In this document: piece after piece, positions 1 through 12,721 of the stretch | Layout: the number at the start of each line of letters is the position of its first letter | Numbering within the stretch: position 1 is the first letter of the stretch | Assembly: GCF_964340395.1 (NCBI RefSeq) | Contig: NC_135556.1 | Coordinates: 797,001-861,000, forward strand | DNA: 64,000 bases | Direction: 5' to 3' | Source: Glandiceps talaboti | Taxonomy: Eukaryota; Hemichordata; Enteropneusta; Spengelidae | Made by a program: the position numbers and the translations under genes | Notes under the pieces: generated by a model | Told to the model about the DNA's origin: nothing | Database searches by the model: none | Seen by the model: only the letters and a program-made list of their open reading frames with translations

Positions 1-1875
1 GCCACTCAATGAGAAAAAAAATAAAGTTCAGAAAAACGAAGTCATGTTTCATTGCACAGTTGTCTGCTGCTTTTCTGTGTAAACTACGGAGCAATAACAA
101 CTGGGTAGGTTCACAATCAGGCTGTGACTCTAGCCATAACAAACACGGAGAAAGCATAGCTGCCACTTCGCAGTGCAATGGTACTGGTTCACACAGGACA
201 TCGTTTTCAACTTTATCTTAAGTTTCACGATGGAGTGAGGATTCCTTCCTAGACATCGCAGATTTATTGGTAGGCCGAAGCTGAAAAAGTTTTACACCTT
301 TGAAAATCTTTATTTGAAAAAGAAACGAAACTCCTTTCACTTCTGACCGACAATCATCTTTTCGGTATCACAGTCAATCATCAATGATTGCGTTACATCT
401 CATGCCGACAAGTTGTTTGAAAGTCGCCACTATAGTCAGAGTGTGATGTGACATGCCGTTCTCACCATTTCACAATCATTTCAAATCTTTTATGAATCAT
501 ACAAAACGGGGCGGTCAATAGGAGAACAACTTTATTGAGATGTTATTGAAGGTGTGATCGTTCCAGTGCACTAGATGTAGTCGTCTTTTGTTTTACCGTA
601 CGTCATTAACATCACGTCATTCAAGTGGTGGACAGTGATTGTTTACAAACAATACACACTGTAGCTCCAAGACAAACCGCGCTCATTCACAAGTCGATCG
701 TCATTCATCAAATTTTTACCGAAACATTACTTTGATATCAGAACAATAGATTTTTTCGGGGGACACGTAGTCAGTTCTTCGCCACATACTCGCAGAATAC
801 GACAAACGTGAGTCCTCTGCGTACTCATCGAAAATTAGGCCAACTACAAGAGTACATGTATGACGTCGCCCGTATATGGAAATTACAAGTTCAGACGTCA
901 CTCATACTTGAGACTTACGAGCTCGTAACTCTGCCCGTACTTGGTCAGTTTTGGGCGAATTACATACCTCAAAATTTTGTTCGGCTTGGGCATCATCAAA
1001 ATTCAAGGTAAAGAGTGCCAGCCCGAGGGCAGGCACTAAATTGTGATATTGGCCGAGTGCATTTTGTTATTGATTTTATTACACCGTCCATTCATCATTA
1101 TCCAATCATTCACATAGCTACTCTTCATTCATCATTGTGATCGATAGAAAAGTTTCCCCTTTCAAGGTGCATTTCCAAATTGTACTTGCAGTTAAGCATT
1201 GAATACGGACAAGGCATGCATTATTTGTAGGAGCTAATCTGTAATATTGTATTTATTCAAATTTCTGCAAGAAATAAACTTGTGTGACTTACTGGTTAGT
1301 TTGCCATCTCGAGCGCATAAAACTGGAAAACGTGCAGAATAGATGTGCAGGGGTCGAAATAAATTGAGCGGGCAATAGTGCTGGGCATTAGTCTGTGCAC
1401 GTGTGGGCTATATCACCGCGCGGGCAATAGTCTATTTATAGTAGGTCATGTGATTCGATTTTGACCAATGACAGCTTGTGTAAGAACGTCCAGATGTAAT
1501 AACATGTAATGATGTGTATGTAAATCATACAGGTACACACTACATTGTACATAGGGGAAGTGCTTCCGTCCTACTGATGATTGCGTTGATGGTTTCCACT
1601 ACAATGTATATCACCATGTGATGTGCATCATTGACACAAGCATGGATCCACCACCAATATCATGGTTGTGGGAAAGTACAAATGTAGTCCTGCTTGCATA
1701 CGGATAGTCTTGCTGCTAAACCCCTTAGGCTTTTCTGCTCACTGTCAAGGCGACCGAAAGTCGTTAGTGAAGGTGACAGCCCTCTGTTGTGTGCCACCTT
1801 CAGAAACAGAGTGTTGAGAAGAAAGCCTGAGGTCTAGCAGCGAGATTAGCATACGGAGTACATGTAACTAAGTTG
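1..1875. other. No recognised gene (upstream of first SINE)
   Basis: AT-rich unique-looking sequence. The short ORFs on both strands have no recognisable domain, no splice-site support and no biased composition. It could contain an upstream untranslated exon or promoter of arfaptin, but I see nothing that fixes one. Confidence 0.4.
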
Positions 1876-2140
1876 GGTTGTCGGTGGCCATGCGGTAAGC
1901 TCGTATGCCTCGTACATCTGCAGTCTGGGTTCAAACCCGCCTGGTGTCGGCTGGGTTTGATTTAAAATTTAACCAGGTCTGTATGTAAGAAGGGTGATGC
2001 TCAGTTTGACCCTGCCGAACAACACAGGTTTTCCCCGGGTACTCCGGTTTCCTCCTTGTTCTTCAACACTAGGGCGCTGCTCTTGCGGCGACCATTCAAC
2101 AAATTTCCGAATTTATTTGGACGAATAAAGATTATTATGT
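1876..2140 (+). mobile_element. tRNA-derived SINE, copy 1
   Basis: It starts with a tRNA-like head containing a degenerate A box (ggtggccatgcggtaagc) and a good B box (gggttcaaaccc), the two internal RNA polymerase III promoter elements. The head is followed by a central domain with tttccccgggtactccggtt and an A/T-rich tail. The second copy at 4030-4292 shares head, central domain and tail, so this is a family rather than a tRNA gene. Confidence 0.75.
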
Positions 2141-2423
2141 CGTCCCTTCCTTCTCTGCCCTGCAACTAGCCAGCCGTGAAACCAGGGCTTACCAGAAATG
2201 CTGACAACTAAAGAATTAATGCACCCTGTGGTTAAATATTAGCCATAAATCAACTGTTTAGTAATTTTACCTACAAAAAAAGTCCCAGTTCTGAGGACCA
2301 AAAATCCTGAAATTTCAGGGTTCTGCCTTACATACGATGACCGAGTGGACATCCCAATCAAATCTGGCGGCATTTGAAATTACAGCCGCAACTGGAAAAG
2401 TTCTGATTTTGAACTTTTTTACC

Positions 2424-2490
2424 CCCTGTAAGGGTATGGGAGGTATTAAAAGGAGACGTGTCTGTCTGTCTGTCTGTCATACATGTATAT
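2424..2490 (+). repeat. Fragment of dispersed repeat family C
   Basis: A short copy of the head of the family seen at 29208-29975: a CCCCTGTA/gggtatgggagg hairpin-like head, then aggtattaaaagg and four CTGT units. The rest of the element is absent here. Confidence 0.5.
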
Positions 2491-2660
2491 GTGTGCAGGG
2501 GTCGAAATAATGAAATAATTCCGCTTGTCCACTGGGCAAGTAGAAAACAAAATGTACTTGCCCAAATCAAAAAGTGCTTGCCCATTCCAAATAGTGGGGT
2601 ATTTTTTGTTCCTTACAAATGCACTGTTGTAATTAATTGGTCTTTCTTTTGTTTATTATC

Positions 2661-2827
2661 CAGTGTTTTTGCTAAGGTTTGGGAACCCCGGTAACAGAAA
2701 GGGGGAAAGAGGTAAAACTGGTAGTGCTTCCCATGCAATGTATCATAGTTTAGGTGGGGAACCCCGGTAAAATGATGTGGGAACCCCGGTAGATTTTACC
2801 TACTTACCGCCCTTAAATAAAACACTG
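2661..2827 (+). mobile_element. 167-bp MITE, copy 1
   Basis: A short non-autonomous DNA transposon with terminal inverted repeats CAGTGTTTT...AAAACACTG. It is flanked by the 5-bp duplication ttatc (2656-2660 and 2828-2832). Two further copies in opposite orientation have the same length. The CAGTG ends resemble hAT elements, but those usually make 8-bp duplications; the 5-bp size would fit the hAT5-type group or another superfamily. Confidence 0.8.
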
Positions 2828-2899
2828 TTATCAAAAAAATGTCACTTTGAAAGTTTCTGTGGGTACTGAAAAGTTCTCTCCACAATAAAGTGTTGTTTT

Positions 2900-3787
2900 T
2901 AGCACAACTGAACATAGGTTCAGTAGAGCTATAGGGATCGCCCGGCGTCTGTCTGTCTGTCTGTCTCTGTGTGTGTGTGTAAACAACTTAGTCAAAAACC
3001 GCTGAACTGATTGCCACGATATTTGGTGGGTCCATTACCTTGGGTGTCTAGTTGGGAAATTGTTCAAATGAAAATGATCGCATCACAGGTGTGTGGTTTG
3101 GGTCAAAAAATGTGATTTTTGGTCAAAAAACTTAAACTCAGAAACTACTGGGCAGATTGGTGCGAAATTTGGTGGGAACATTCTTAAGGGGGTGTAAAGT
3201 AAGATTTGTTCATGACAGGATGATTCCATCAGTGATATGCAAATTACGTGTAAAAATGTTCATTTTTGGTCAAAAACTTATATCTCAAAAAGTACTTGGT
3301 CACCGAGTCTGAAACTTGGTGAGATGTTTCTGAGTGTTATTCTTCAAAACATTTTGACAAAATTGGCCCTAGCAACAAGACCATGCCCATAGCAACAGCC
3401 AAATAATCACATATATTGCAAAGATAACAACAGGAATAGAAGACAAATGAATAAAAAATGTATGCAAGTGTGCCTAGCAACAAGACCACGCCCAAATGAA
3501 CAAAAAATGTATGCAAGTGTGCCTAGCAACAAGACCACGCCCATAGCAACAGCCAAATGATCACATATATTGCGAAGACAACAATGGGGATTAATAGACA
3601 ATTGAATAAACATTCAAAAAATGTATGTAAATATGCCGAGCAAAAAGACCACGTGCATAGCAACAGCCAAATGATAGCATATATCGTAAAGATAGCAACA
3701 TGGTTGGATAGGCAACTGGATAGTCATTCACCAAATGAACACTTATTGTTAGCATGTTAGCATTTTTAAAAACTGTACAGTTGTGCT
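2900..3787 (+). repeat. Dispersed repeat family A, near-complete copy
   Basis: It opens with an imperfect 13-bp hairpin (AGCACAACTGAAC / GTTCAGTAGTGCT-like) followed by CTGT and TG tracts. Modules around 'gaccgattg..gatatttggtggg' come next, then a tandem block of roughly 100-bp units containing 'gcctagcaacaagaccacgc'. It ends with CAGTTGTGCTA, the inverted complement of the first 11 bases TAGCACAACTG. There is no coding capacity. Other copies lie at 13966, 18797, 34173 and 35618. Confidence 0.8.
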
Positions 3788-4029
3788 ACAATGCCATTGG
3801 CGGTATTTTTATTTTAAACAGGAGTCCTAGATAATATGGCCTAATTAATATTCATACTATAGCATAGCATACAATTTTTTAGTGAGTGTGTAATACAATG
3901 TCCAAGTCATCATTGTGAAAATTACATTTCTACTGGTGTCAAAATCTTCCTGAAAGAACGTTACATGTACATCATTGGTAGTAGATGTTTGATATTATAT
4001 ACTATATAGTCATATTTTGAACATACATG

Positions 4030-4292
4030 GGTTGTCGGTGGCCAAGTGGTTAAACCACTTGCCTCTTACCACTGCAGTCGGGGTTCGAACCCCAGTCAGG
4101 GTTCGATTAAATTTACCACGCTGTAAGTAAGAAGAGTGTCGTTCAGTTTGACTCTACCGAACAACGCAGGTTTTCCCCGGGTACTCCGGTTTCCTCCTGC
4201 ATTAACACTGAACTGGGATGGCCCTCACTGGACTTCTTGGGAGACAAGTGTTTAAATGAACTATCCAGTATAAATAAAGATTATTATTATTA
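4030..4292 (+). mobile_element. tRNA-derived SINE, copy 2
   Basis: A better preserved copy than the one at 1876. The A box is ggtggccaagtggtta and the B box is ggttcgaacccc. The central domain ccccgggtactccggtttcc is present, and the 3' tail is an ATT repeat. Related central domains are shared among many metazoan SINEs, which is why this is called a SINE and not a functional tRNA. Confidence 0.8.
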
Positions 4293-5232
4293 CATCAGGG
4301 TTCGCATTAACACGTTATCTTCTGCATCCGGGACTTAATGCATTTGAATGGAACCCACTTTAATTTTCATCAATGGGTCCATGGGACCCATCACTATCTA
4401 TGCTCAATGATGGTGACAGTGTAACAATGTACTTCAAATGAGAAAGTCTATACATTTGTATAAAGACAATAAAAAGTCTGATCAAACAAGGAAAAGAAAA
4501 AGACCGATCTAACACCAGATGTGTGAAAGTGTAATTTATGAGCAAAGAATGTGTGAACTGATCATACACATCACGTCAGTATCCTTCACTCATGCCGACA
4601 CACTTACGTACATGTAGTGATAATGCATGCTGGGATTTTCCATTGGTGGTGATGTCATCAAACATGGCGGCAAGCATGGGAAATATGTTGCAATTTTTGT
4701 ACATTTTGACACTTGTTGAGCATTTCCATGCGATAATCTCCACTTTTATTCATGCCAAAAGACTTTGATTCGACAATGGAGTTTGTAGCTTTAAAAGGCA
4801 GACAGAACTTAGATCTGCATCACATCGATCACAACCATGAAGCTTTTCTTTACTCCGATACCTCACACAATCGAGTTTCTCCGAAACATCTCCACTAAGA
4901 ACAGCAATCACCCATGTGATCGGTAATTTTTCATTTACATGTATGATCAACACAAATCAACTTTAGTACTGCATTTTTATGAATGTTTATATGTTTTGTA
5001 TTAGACAGATGTAAAGTTCCCGATGATGTTGGCACGAGGTTTTAATTGTATTTTACAGTAGTGAGAATGTAAACAAATATGGCAGCCTCCATGATCACAT
5101 AGTGAACCGTCAATCGGAACTTCTGTATGTGAAGTACTTACCTCAAGTTGGTAGCTAAATATGTAGCATAGTATGTATTGGAAAGTATGTAATTTTAGTG
5201 TGCATCATGTACAGAATGTTACAACACATGCA
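4293..5232. other. No recognised feature
   Basis: Unique-looking intergenic sequence. The short ORFs carry no domain signature and look random. Confidence 0.35.
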
Positions 5233-5830
5233 TTCAAAATAAAGTTGGTATTAGGACAGTGTTTTATGACATACATGTGCATATTCATTGTTGTCGTGAT
5301 ATGATCCATTATGGCTGCCTAGCAGCTATTTTGTTTGCGAATTTTCCATGTCCAAAGCCATAACTCAGACATGCTTGAACAGATCTCATTCAAAGTTGGT
5401 ATTAGGACAGCGTTCTATGACATACATGTGCATATCCATTTTCATTGTGATACGATCCAATATGGCTGCCTGGCAGCCATTTTATTTGCAAATTTTCCAT
5501 GTCCAAAGCCATAACTCAGACATGCTTGAACAGGTCCCCCCCCCCCCATACCCGACCCATCCTTTATTGTTGAATGGTTTATTCCATCATGTCATCTTGA
5601 AGTGTAGGCATGTCCCATGTCCAACGAGGAGACACAACATGAGTAGGCATGTTCCATGTCCAACGAGCAGACACAACATATTTAAGTCTGTTTGATTTAG
5701 GTTCACAAGTGTTGTTGCGTGATCAGAGTAGTGATATCAAAAAAATGACAACATAAACTGCCAATCTTTAAAACCCAATCATAGCGGGGGCTATGTCATT
5801 CTCAATGACTTGTTAATCCATTTTTGACAC
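5233..5830 (+). repeat. Dispersed repeat family B, copy 1
   Basis: Contains tandem modules of about 140 bp ('aaagccataactcagacatgcttgaacag' region plus 'caatatggctgcctggcagcc'), a poly-C tract and a 3' part with two similar 'gtaggcatgt.ccatgtccaacgag' units. The same order occurs at 30076-30735, and the first half at 41925-42356. This copy lacks the hairpin head. Confidence 0.75.
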
Positions 5831-6394
5831 ATTCCTGGAGAATAAGGTCAGTTTTGTCTTCAACAGTTGTTCAAAGTTGATTAGGAATTTTTTTCTCAAA
5901 ATTACATACATGTAAAAAAAGTGTCTTGTAGAATCTACGTACATGTACATTTGTACGTACATGTCAGTGTAGGGATAAAGTACATGTACACAGCATGTTT
6001 CTTTATCATGAATAAAATCAAGTTGAAAGACAGTTTTCTACAAAACAACAAAGAAAGCACCTCAAAATGTTCACAAATAATTGTCTATTTCATATAAAAA
6101 GACACTACAGTGTAAGTAACATCTTAACATGTACAATGTTTATAAAACTGTGTTAAAGCCTTGCAGAGTGTGGTATTTTGGATTGTAACATAGATTAGAC
6201 TTATAAGGACATTGGGATGAGGTCAGATTCTAAAATAAACAAGACTGGTAATGTACATGTATATATGCCCTTGCAGATATAAATCTCCTGGGAGTATTTG
6301 TACCATGATGCCCTTGTCTAGAAATATCTACAGGAAATATTTGTACAAAGATGTAGATATACATTTTGTAATGGAGAATGCATTTAATCTGATC
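5831..6394. other. No recognised feature
   Basis: AT-rich sequence between repeat copies. No coding or structural signal was recognised. Confidence 0.35.
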
Positions 6395-7231
6395 TATTTT
6401 TTGTTTTTTCTGTGGAGAATGTGTATGGGGTGTGTTTTCTTCTGTTTAGTAATTTCTGTTTTTGTGTTTTGAGTAAGTCAGGATCACAGCTGCACACAGT
6501 ATCCATTCCTGAAAAAAAGAAAGCAAAAAATTATACCAAAACTTCCAAATGAGTGTGTGGAGTGATGATGTATTTTCTCTCGAACTAGATACATACAGTG
6601 ATACATGAACTTCAATGTCATTTTTGCCCTGATTCAGTGATTTGCATGCATGTAATTTTAACGAGTCGCATTGTATTTTCCCGCCCAAATAAGAAACTTC
6701 ACAAACACAAGCATTCAGGGCTTGTTTGTGTGCTTTTAAATATGATTCTTGGTTTTTGGTATTGCTAGTAATTTACAAAAAAATAGATGTTGATTACATG
6801 AGATTCTGTGCTAAAAATAGTAAAATCTAGCTCTTTTTCTCTGGGAAAATATGTCAGTGGCACAGTGTAATATATGCAAGGTTGACGGCCATATTGATTA
6901 TTGCATATAAATATATGATGTAAAAGTTCAAAAAATTCTAATTTTGAAACATAGTGATTAGTGGCCATGATTCTGTAATTCGTACAGATGTCAATTTACC
7001 GAAAATTGAGTTAGCACACACGGAACAGATCATGTGAAAGTCACTAACACACTCTATTCATATTCAAATTTTATATAACAACATACCCACCTTCATAAAA
7101 ACGACAGAAGATAACCTAAAATGCTGCAACGACTGATAAAATCCTCTATTTCTTGAGCGAAAAAAACCATGTCAGGCTCTCCAACGGTCACTGCAGTGTA
7201 TTGCATGGCGTATTAAAATTTGTACCCCATT
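6395..7231 (+). repeat. Dispersed repeat family F, copy 1
   Basis: An approximately 840-bp sequence repeated at 11609-12721, and again in the tandem duplicate at 16440-17552. It runs from 'ttctgtttagtaatttctg' to 'ctccaacggtcactgcagtg'. The later copies carry the 167-bp MITE. No conserved ORF runs through it. Confidence 0.75.
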
Positions 7232-7933
7232 TAATAGCTTGTCAATGAGTCTGAAACTTGTTGAGATGTTTCTGAAAGTGTTATTCTGCTGATTTTCTTC
7301 TAAACATTTTAACAAAATTGGCCCTAGCAACCATGACCACACCCTTAACAACAACCAAATGGCAGTATATTTTGGTCAAATAACATCATCTGGTAGGCAA
7401 GTGAGTAAACATTCAAAACATGCAATATGCAAATACCCTAGCAACCATGACCATGCCCATAGCAACAGCCAAATGGTTGTGCATTTCACAAAGATAACGG
7501 GGATTAATAGACAATAGAATAAACATTCAAAAAAATGTATGTAAATTTGCCTAGCAACAAGACCACGCCCATAGCAACAGCCAAATAATCACATATATTT
7601 CAAAGATAAATTGAAAGAAAAATGAATAAACAATCAAAAAATGTATACAAATGTGCCTAGCAACAAGATCACACTCATAGCAACAGCCAAATGATCACAT
7701 ATATAAGATAATATAAGGAATTCATATACAAGTGAATAAAAACATACAAAAATGTATGCAAATATATCTAACAACATAACCACGCCCATAGCAACAGCCA
7801 AATGATCGCGTATATTGTAAAGATAGCAACATGGTTGGATAGGCAACTGGATAGTCATTCAGCAGATGAACACCTATTAGTAGCATGGACTGGCATATAG
7901 ATAACCATTTTAAAAAACTGTACAGTTGTGCTA
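7232..7933 (+). repeat. Dispersed repeat family A, 5'-truncated copy
   Basis: It lacks the hairpin and CTGT head but has several of the 100-bp 'cctagcaacaagaccacgcccatagc' units. It ends at the diagnostic CAGTTGTGCTA. Confidence 0.7.
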
Positions 7934-9055
7934 CAATGCCATTGGTGGTATTTATTTTTGAGCCCACTACTTGAAGACTTCCTATAAGTGGTCGAGGTAC
8001 CTTGGCCGTTTTGTTGTGCTGTTGTATTAGCCTTTTCAGTCCTTTGAGGGTTGGACAACTGTACGGGTGAACCCGCATCAACATACAAGATGGTGTCCTC
8101 CATCATGTTACACTATGTACAACGTGGGCTTTGTGTGTCACATACTACCTATGTACATGTACACAGTTCCATGTTGGGTGAAACCTGCACAATGTTCAAT
8201 AATTATCACACAATTCCCCTACACAAACTTCACGTCAAAATTAGTAGTGTGTACAGAATTTACCTGAAGTTATGACGATACGGCTGCTATACAAGCTGCC
8301 GGTACACAACACGTCTTGCCTGTGCAAAAGCCAAGAACACACTGAAGTTTGCGACGCACAATGCTTTCTCACATGATCCTGAAAGTACGTGATAACGAGG
8401 TATAATAAATATTTTGTGTCAAAGACACCTAACATTTTGAATATTCCAAAGAAGATTCAAATTAGAAAAGGGAATTTTGTGTTGAGTGTGTAAAAAATAC
8501 TACACTGTTTTGAAACTATAAGAGTTTGTGATGTTAATGTTTAATAATCAGTTTAACCAAACATGATCTTTCATAGGAAAATATGCAAAAGTATTAGAAT
8601 TCAATATATTTATGTGTTCAAATTGGTGTTATATCAGTATGTGTATTGAATTATAATAAATTTTTTAATGTCCCACAAAAATTTATAATAACCCAGAAAA
8701 ATGAAAGTCTCGGGACACAATCTCCCACTCTTTCAAAAGGCTGGCTGCAACACTGTGAATATGATCATGTTGAAAAATGTATGTCACTTTGTATTTTGAT
8801 CAAATACATGTATGGCTGAATGGTGGCCACATTTGTTGTTAAATTCACAATATGCATCAAAACATTGTAGGTGTAATATGTATAAATGTAGTGACTCCAT
8901 TCAAGTGCCTACATGTACACCCACATGTATTATCAAATATGCACTTTCTTTTAAGACCTTGATCTTTAACTGTAAATGTATTGTACAATGAAGATGGTAT
9001 GTGATGTCCTGAGGAAAGTTCAGTATACTTATATTTAAAATCTTTTTCTTTATAG
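7934..9055. other. Arfaptin 5' region or intron, no other feature seen
   Basis: Immediately upstream of the first coding exon of arfaptin. It ends in a pyrimidine-rich tract and tatag acceptor, so part of it is probably an intron after an unidentified 5' untranslated exon. 8760-8930 resembles parts of 25500-25600 and may be an old repeat. Confidence 0.35.
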
Positions 9056-9069
9056 GCATACTGTGATTC

Positions 9070-9364
9070 ATGATGTCTGATGTAGGATATCCAAACATTC
9101 ACCCCGGCAGTGGCGAGGCACCTAATGGAACTGATCCCAATGACACATTTGAGCAAGATTTGCAGGACATGTTACGAGATGGACCAAATCTAACAGATAA
9201 TGCAGCCACAGTGCAGGGTGGTGCCCCTCACTCACCAAGTGGTCAGTTCACCGGTATAGACCTCACTAGTCCACCTCGCACAACTATCCCCTCCAAACCT
9301 TCACCTGCCATTACCCCCAGTGATGTTGCTGCCAGTCGTTTGGCCAATCCAAAGGGTGGCGAAG
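9070..9364 (+). CDS. Arfaptin, coding exon 1
   Basis: First coding exon of an arfaptin (ARFIP1/ARFIP2 family), a BAR-domain protein that binds the small GTPases Arl1, Arf and Rac and phosphoinositides at the trans-Golgi. The acceptor tctttatag ends at 9055; translation starts at the double ATG 9070/9073, and the donor GAAG|GTATTA follows 9364, leaving phase 1. The about 98 residues are acidic, then Ser/Thr/Pro-rich (e.g. DLTSPPRTTIPSKPSP), matching the disordered N terminus expected in this family; this part alone would not identify the gene. The assignment rests on in-phase joining to 27769-28339. The whole gene gives 402 residues, slightly longer than the roughly 340-375 usual for vertebrate arfaptins. 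The next intron is about 18.4 kb and contains the 4.8-kb tandem duplication. Confidence 0.75.
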
Positions 9365-10519
9365 GTATTATATTGTCATAGATGATGGCTTTATAGATGC
9401 GCAGAGCATATACAATAGTTTGACACCTTTGCTGAGACTATAAAGAGAAAGAAAACATGATACTTGTAACTATGTCTTATGTGATGTGTTTCTGTTTTCT
9501 ACATATTTGGAAGTACATGTCCATATATTATTATGCTATTGTCTCCCATCTTTTCATCTCAGAAGGAGCATGTCACACAATCATGAGTTACAACATTCCA
9601 ATATACATGTATAACTGATACATACATACATTTACATTTGTACATTGTCATAACACATCATTATTACAGAAACATTTCTTGATCATAACAGGGTCTGAGG
9701 TAACCCATATGATAACAAGAGGCTAGGGTAAGAAATTTCTCAGTTTTGCATGTGCCTATATAATAATAATTGTACAATAAACAGGCCATACATACATGCC
9801 TCATACTCATAGTCATACAAACATATTATTGTTTATACAGATTTGTATGATTATTTATGACATTTAATATATACATGTATTGTCAATGTAATGAAATTTC
9901 TCAGACATTCAACCATAATATTACAATCTATGCACAGTTTCAAATCCAGACATTTTCCACTAATCAGGACAGCCACCATACTTGAAATTTTGGTGTGTAT
10001 AACAGATACAATATTTGCTCAATATTGTAAGCAGACTTACCTAGTGTTGGAAATAACAGATGACATCTGTTACATATTTCAAAAAATTGACCATGGTCCC
10101 AAAAAAATAAAACAGAGAAAGTCTTGCCTCTTCCTCATGTAAATATTGCCTCCCATTTCATTTCACTTTTGTTGTTTAATCAGTTCTACATGTACCTGTG
10201 TTCTTTGTAGTTGATACATTCCGGTAAAAGTAAAATTGTAGAATGTAAACAGTAGTAGCTTTATTACTACTAGTACTAACACTGTTTAAAACTCACAAAT
10301 AGCCAGACATCATTATGACAACTAATATATAATAAAGAAATGTGCTGGCAAACCCGTGCCATGCCGCATTCACCTCAGCCACCCTGGCAGCTACTCTTCC
10401 AGTGAAAAAAACCTTCCCTCAGACAACCATATGAATAATCATTCTCGAATAATTATTATGTACAGAGTTTACAGCAAAAGCTCTTAACCAGCTTGTCAAT
10501 GATGTGCTAATATGTTTCT
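9365..10519. other. Arfaptin intron, no other feature seen
   Basis: Intronic sequence before the tandem duplication. AT-rich, with no recognised repeat copy and no convincing exon. Confidence 0.5.
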
Positions 10520-10655
10520 GATGACTACTACAAATTTTTTTAAACATTACGTAAATGTCCTGAGTCCAATAAATGTTGGAAAATAATGAATGTTTTGGTA
10601 TTAAGCCTTTGAGCTTACTTAGTGTTCACACTTTCGAAATGAATATCTGAATATG

Positions 10656-10765
10656 ATTTTTAGCACAACTGACCTGATAAGGTTCAGTAGTGCTATAGGC
10701 ATGGCAAAGTGTCTGTCTGCATGTGTGTGTGTGTGTGTGTGCAAACAACTTAACAGTCTAAAGAC
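10656..10765 (+). repeat. Family A head fragment
   Basis: The TAGCACAACTG hairpin head, CTGT units and a TG tract, then 'caaacaacttaa', after which the similarity to family A stops. Duplicated at about 15487. Confidence 0.6.
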
Positions 10766-10827
10766 TGGGTAGCAAATTACGTAATAATGTCTTGCTGCAG
10801 AGCCTCGTTCTGGCGTATGCTTTCACG

Positions 10828-10920
10828 ATGGCGGCCTTGTCAACATTGTGTGAGGACTACATGGAAGATTCCGTGGCTTACAACCCCCTAAATAATTTTT
10901 TAACTAAATTTCCAAGGTAA
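10828..10920 (+). other. Exon-like 30-codon ORF with splice donor, copy 1
   Basis: ATG in a good initiation context (cacgATGG) followed by an open frame starting MAALSTLCEDYMEDSV. The CCAAG|GTAAAT donor is at 10916/10917, so it looks like a first coding exon. Its base composition is less AT-rich than the surroundings. I do not recognise the protein and found no partner exon nearby. The identical copy is at 15659-15751. It may be a captured exon or the 5' exon of a transposon gene. Confidence 0.3.
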
Positions 10921-11608
10921 ATTTTTCTAAATGTATTAATCAACCCTTACAATGTGTATTTATATTGAATAAATGTTATAGCAGGAAATTTGCAAGTTGT
11001 CAAATTACGGTCGATGCTAATGATTGTAGCTGTGTTGTGTCTGTGTCAAACTTTGCCCTGCCGACAAGGTGCGTTGCAATGCTTGAAACAACACAAAATT
11101 TTCAAGACTAAAATTTTAGTTTATATTCATTACCTGTGCCAAATTTGGTATCTCTAGCTTATGTGGTCTATATTTCGTACAGATTTCAATCTGACCTTGC
11201 AAATTCTCAAGTTAATGATTATGGGTACATACGTATGTCTGTGTTAAATTTGCTGTGGCTGGCAAAGTGGGTTTGTAACACTAGAAACAACACAAAATTT
11301 TGAAGACTAAAATTTCAGTTTATATCCATTATCTGTGCCAAATTTGGAGTCTTTACCTTATGTGGTCCTTAAATCGTATGGATTTCAATTTGACGTGTAG
11401 TTAGAAAATTACTTGGACTTGGGTGTAACCATAAACCCTATGATGTAACAATGTACCGTGTGCGTACGTACGGTAGTACAGGTTGGTCTTCTATGGCCTT
11501 GAATGTATTTGTAAGCATCAGTAAGGGATCGTAAAATACTGTATTGAACTTGTCAAACTAATTTTTATTGATTTTAATTTTCTTTCTTCATATGACTACT
11601 CACTGATC

Positions 11609-12721
11609 TTTTTTGTTTTTCTGTGGTGTACATGGGTGTGTGTTTTCCTTCTGTTTAGTAATTTCTGTTTTGTGTTTTGAGTAACTCAACGTAAGTCAAC
11701 AACAGGATCACAGCCTTCCACAGTATCCATTCCTGAAAAAAAGGAAGAGCAAAAACTTATACCAAAACTGCCAAACGAGTGTGTGTGTGGAGTGATGATG
11801 TTGTATTTTTTCTCGAACTAGGTAATACAGTGATACACGAACTTCGATTTCATTTTTGCCCCGATCCAGTGATTGTCATGAATGTAATGTAAACGAGTCA
11901 CATTGTATTTTCCCACCCAAATAAGAAACTTCACAAACACATGCATTCAGGGCTTGTTTGGGTGTTTTAAAATATATTTCTTGGTCGTTTGTAAATTTAC
12001 AAAAAATAAGATGTTGATTACATGAGATTCTGTGCTAAAATCTAGCTCTTTTTTTCTCCGGAAAATATGTCAGTGGCACAGTGTAATATACGCGAGGTTG
12101 ACGGCCATATTGATTATTGCAAGTGTGAACTATAGTGATTTGTATCAGTGTTTTATTTAAGGGCGGTAAGTAGGTAAAATCTACCGGGGTTCCCACATCA
12201 TTTTACCGGGGTTCCCCACCTAAACTATGATACATTGCATGGGAAGCACTACCAGTTTTACCTCTTTCCCCCTTTCTGTTACCGGGGTTCCCAAACCTTA
12301 GCAAAAACACTGTGTATTGGCCGGTTTTCATGGAATTATGCCTTGAAACGACCAAAATCAAACAAAAGCAATAAATATATGACGTAAATGTTCAAAAAAT
12401 TCAAATTTTGAAACATAGGGGCCATGATTCTGTAATTCGTACAGATGTCAATTTACCGAAAATTGAGTTAGCACACACGGAGCAGATCATGTAAAGTCAC
12501 TAAAACGCTCTATTCATGTTCAAATTTTACATAACAACATACCCACCTTCATAAAAATGACAGTCAATAACCTAAAATGCTGTAACGACTGATAAAATCC
12601 TCTATTTCTGGAGCGAAAAAAAACATGTCAGGCTCTCCAACAGTCACTGCAGTGCACTGCATGGCGTCTCGGATTTGAAGGGAAATCTCATTAACATATT
12701 AAAATTCGTACACCATTTAAT
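11609..12721 (+). repeat. Dispersed repeat family F, copy 2 (with MITE insertion)
   Basis: Similar along most of its length to 6395-7231, interrupted at 12146-12312 by the 167-bp MITE and extended at the 3' end. The identical duplicate is at 16440-17552. Confidence 0.75.
12146..12312 (-). mobile_element. 167-bp MITE, copy 2
   Basis: Reverse-oriented copy of the element at 2661-2827, with the same length and CAGTG/CACTG ends. It is flanked by the 5-bp duplication tgtat (12141-12145 and 12313-12317). It sits inside repeat family F. Confidence 0.85.

Noticed and set aside
1876-1950. A tRNA gene
   Set aside because: A- and B-box-like sequences are present, but no cloverleaf with matching acceptor stem, and the same head plus tail recurs at 4030; it is a SINE.
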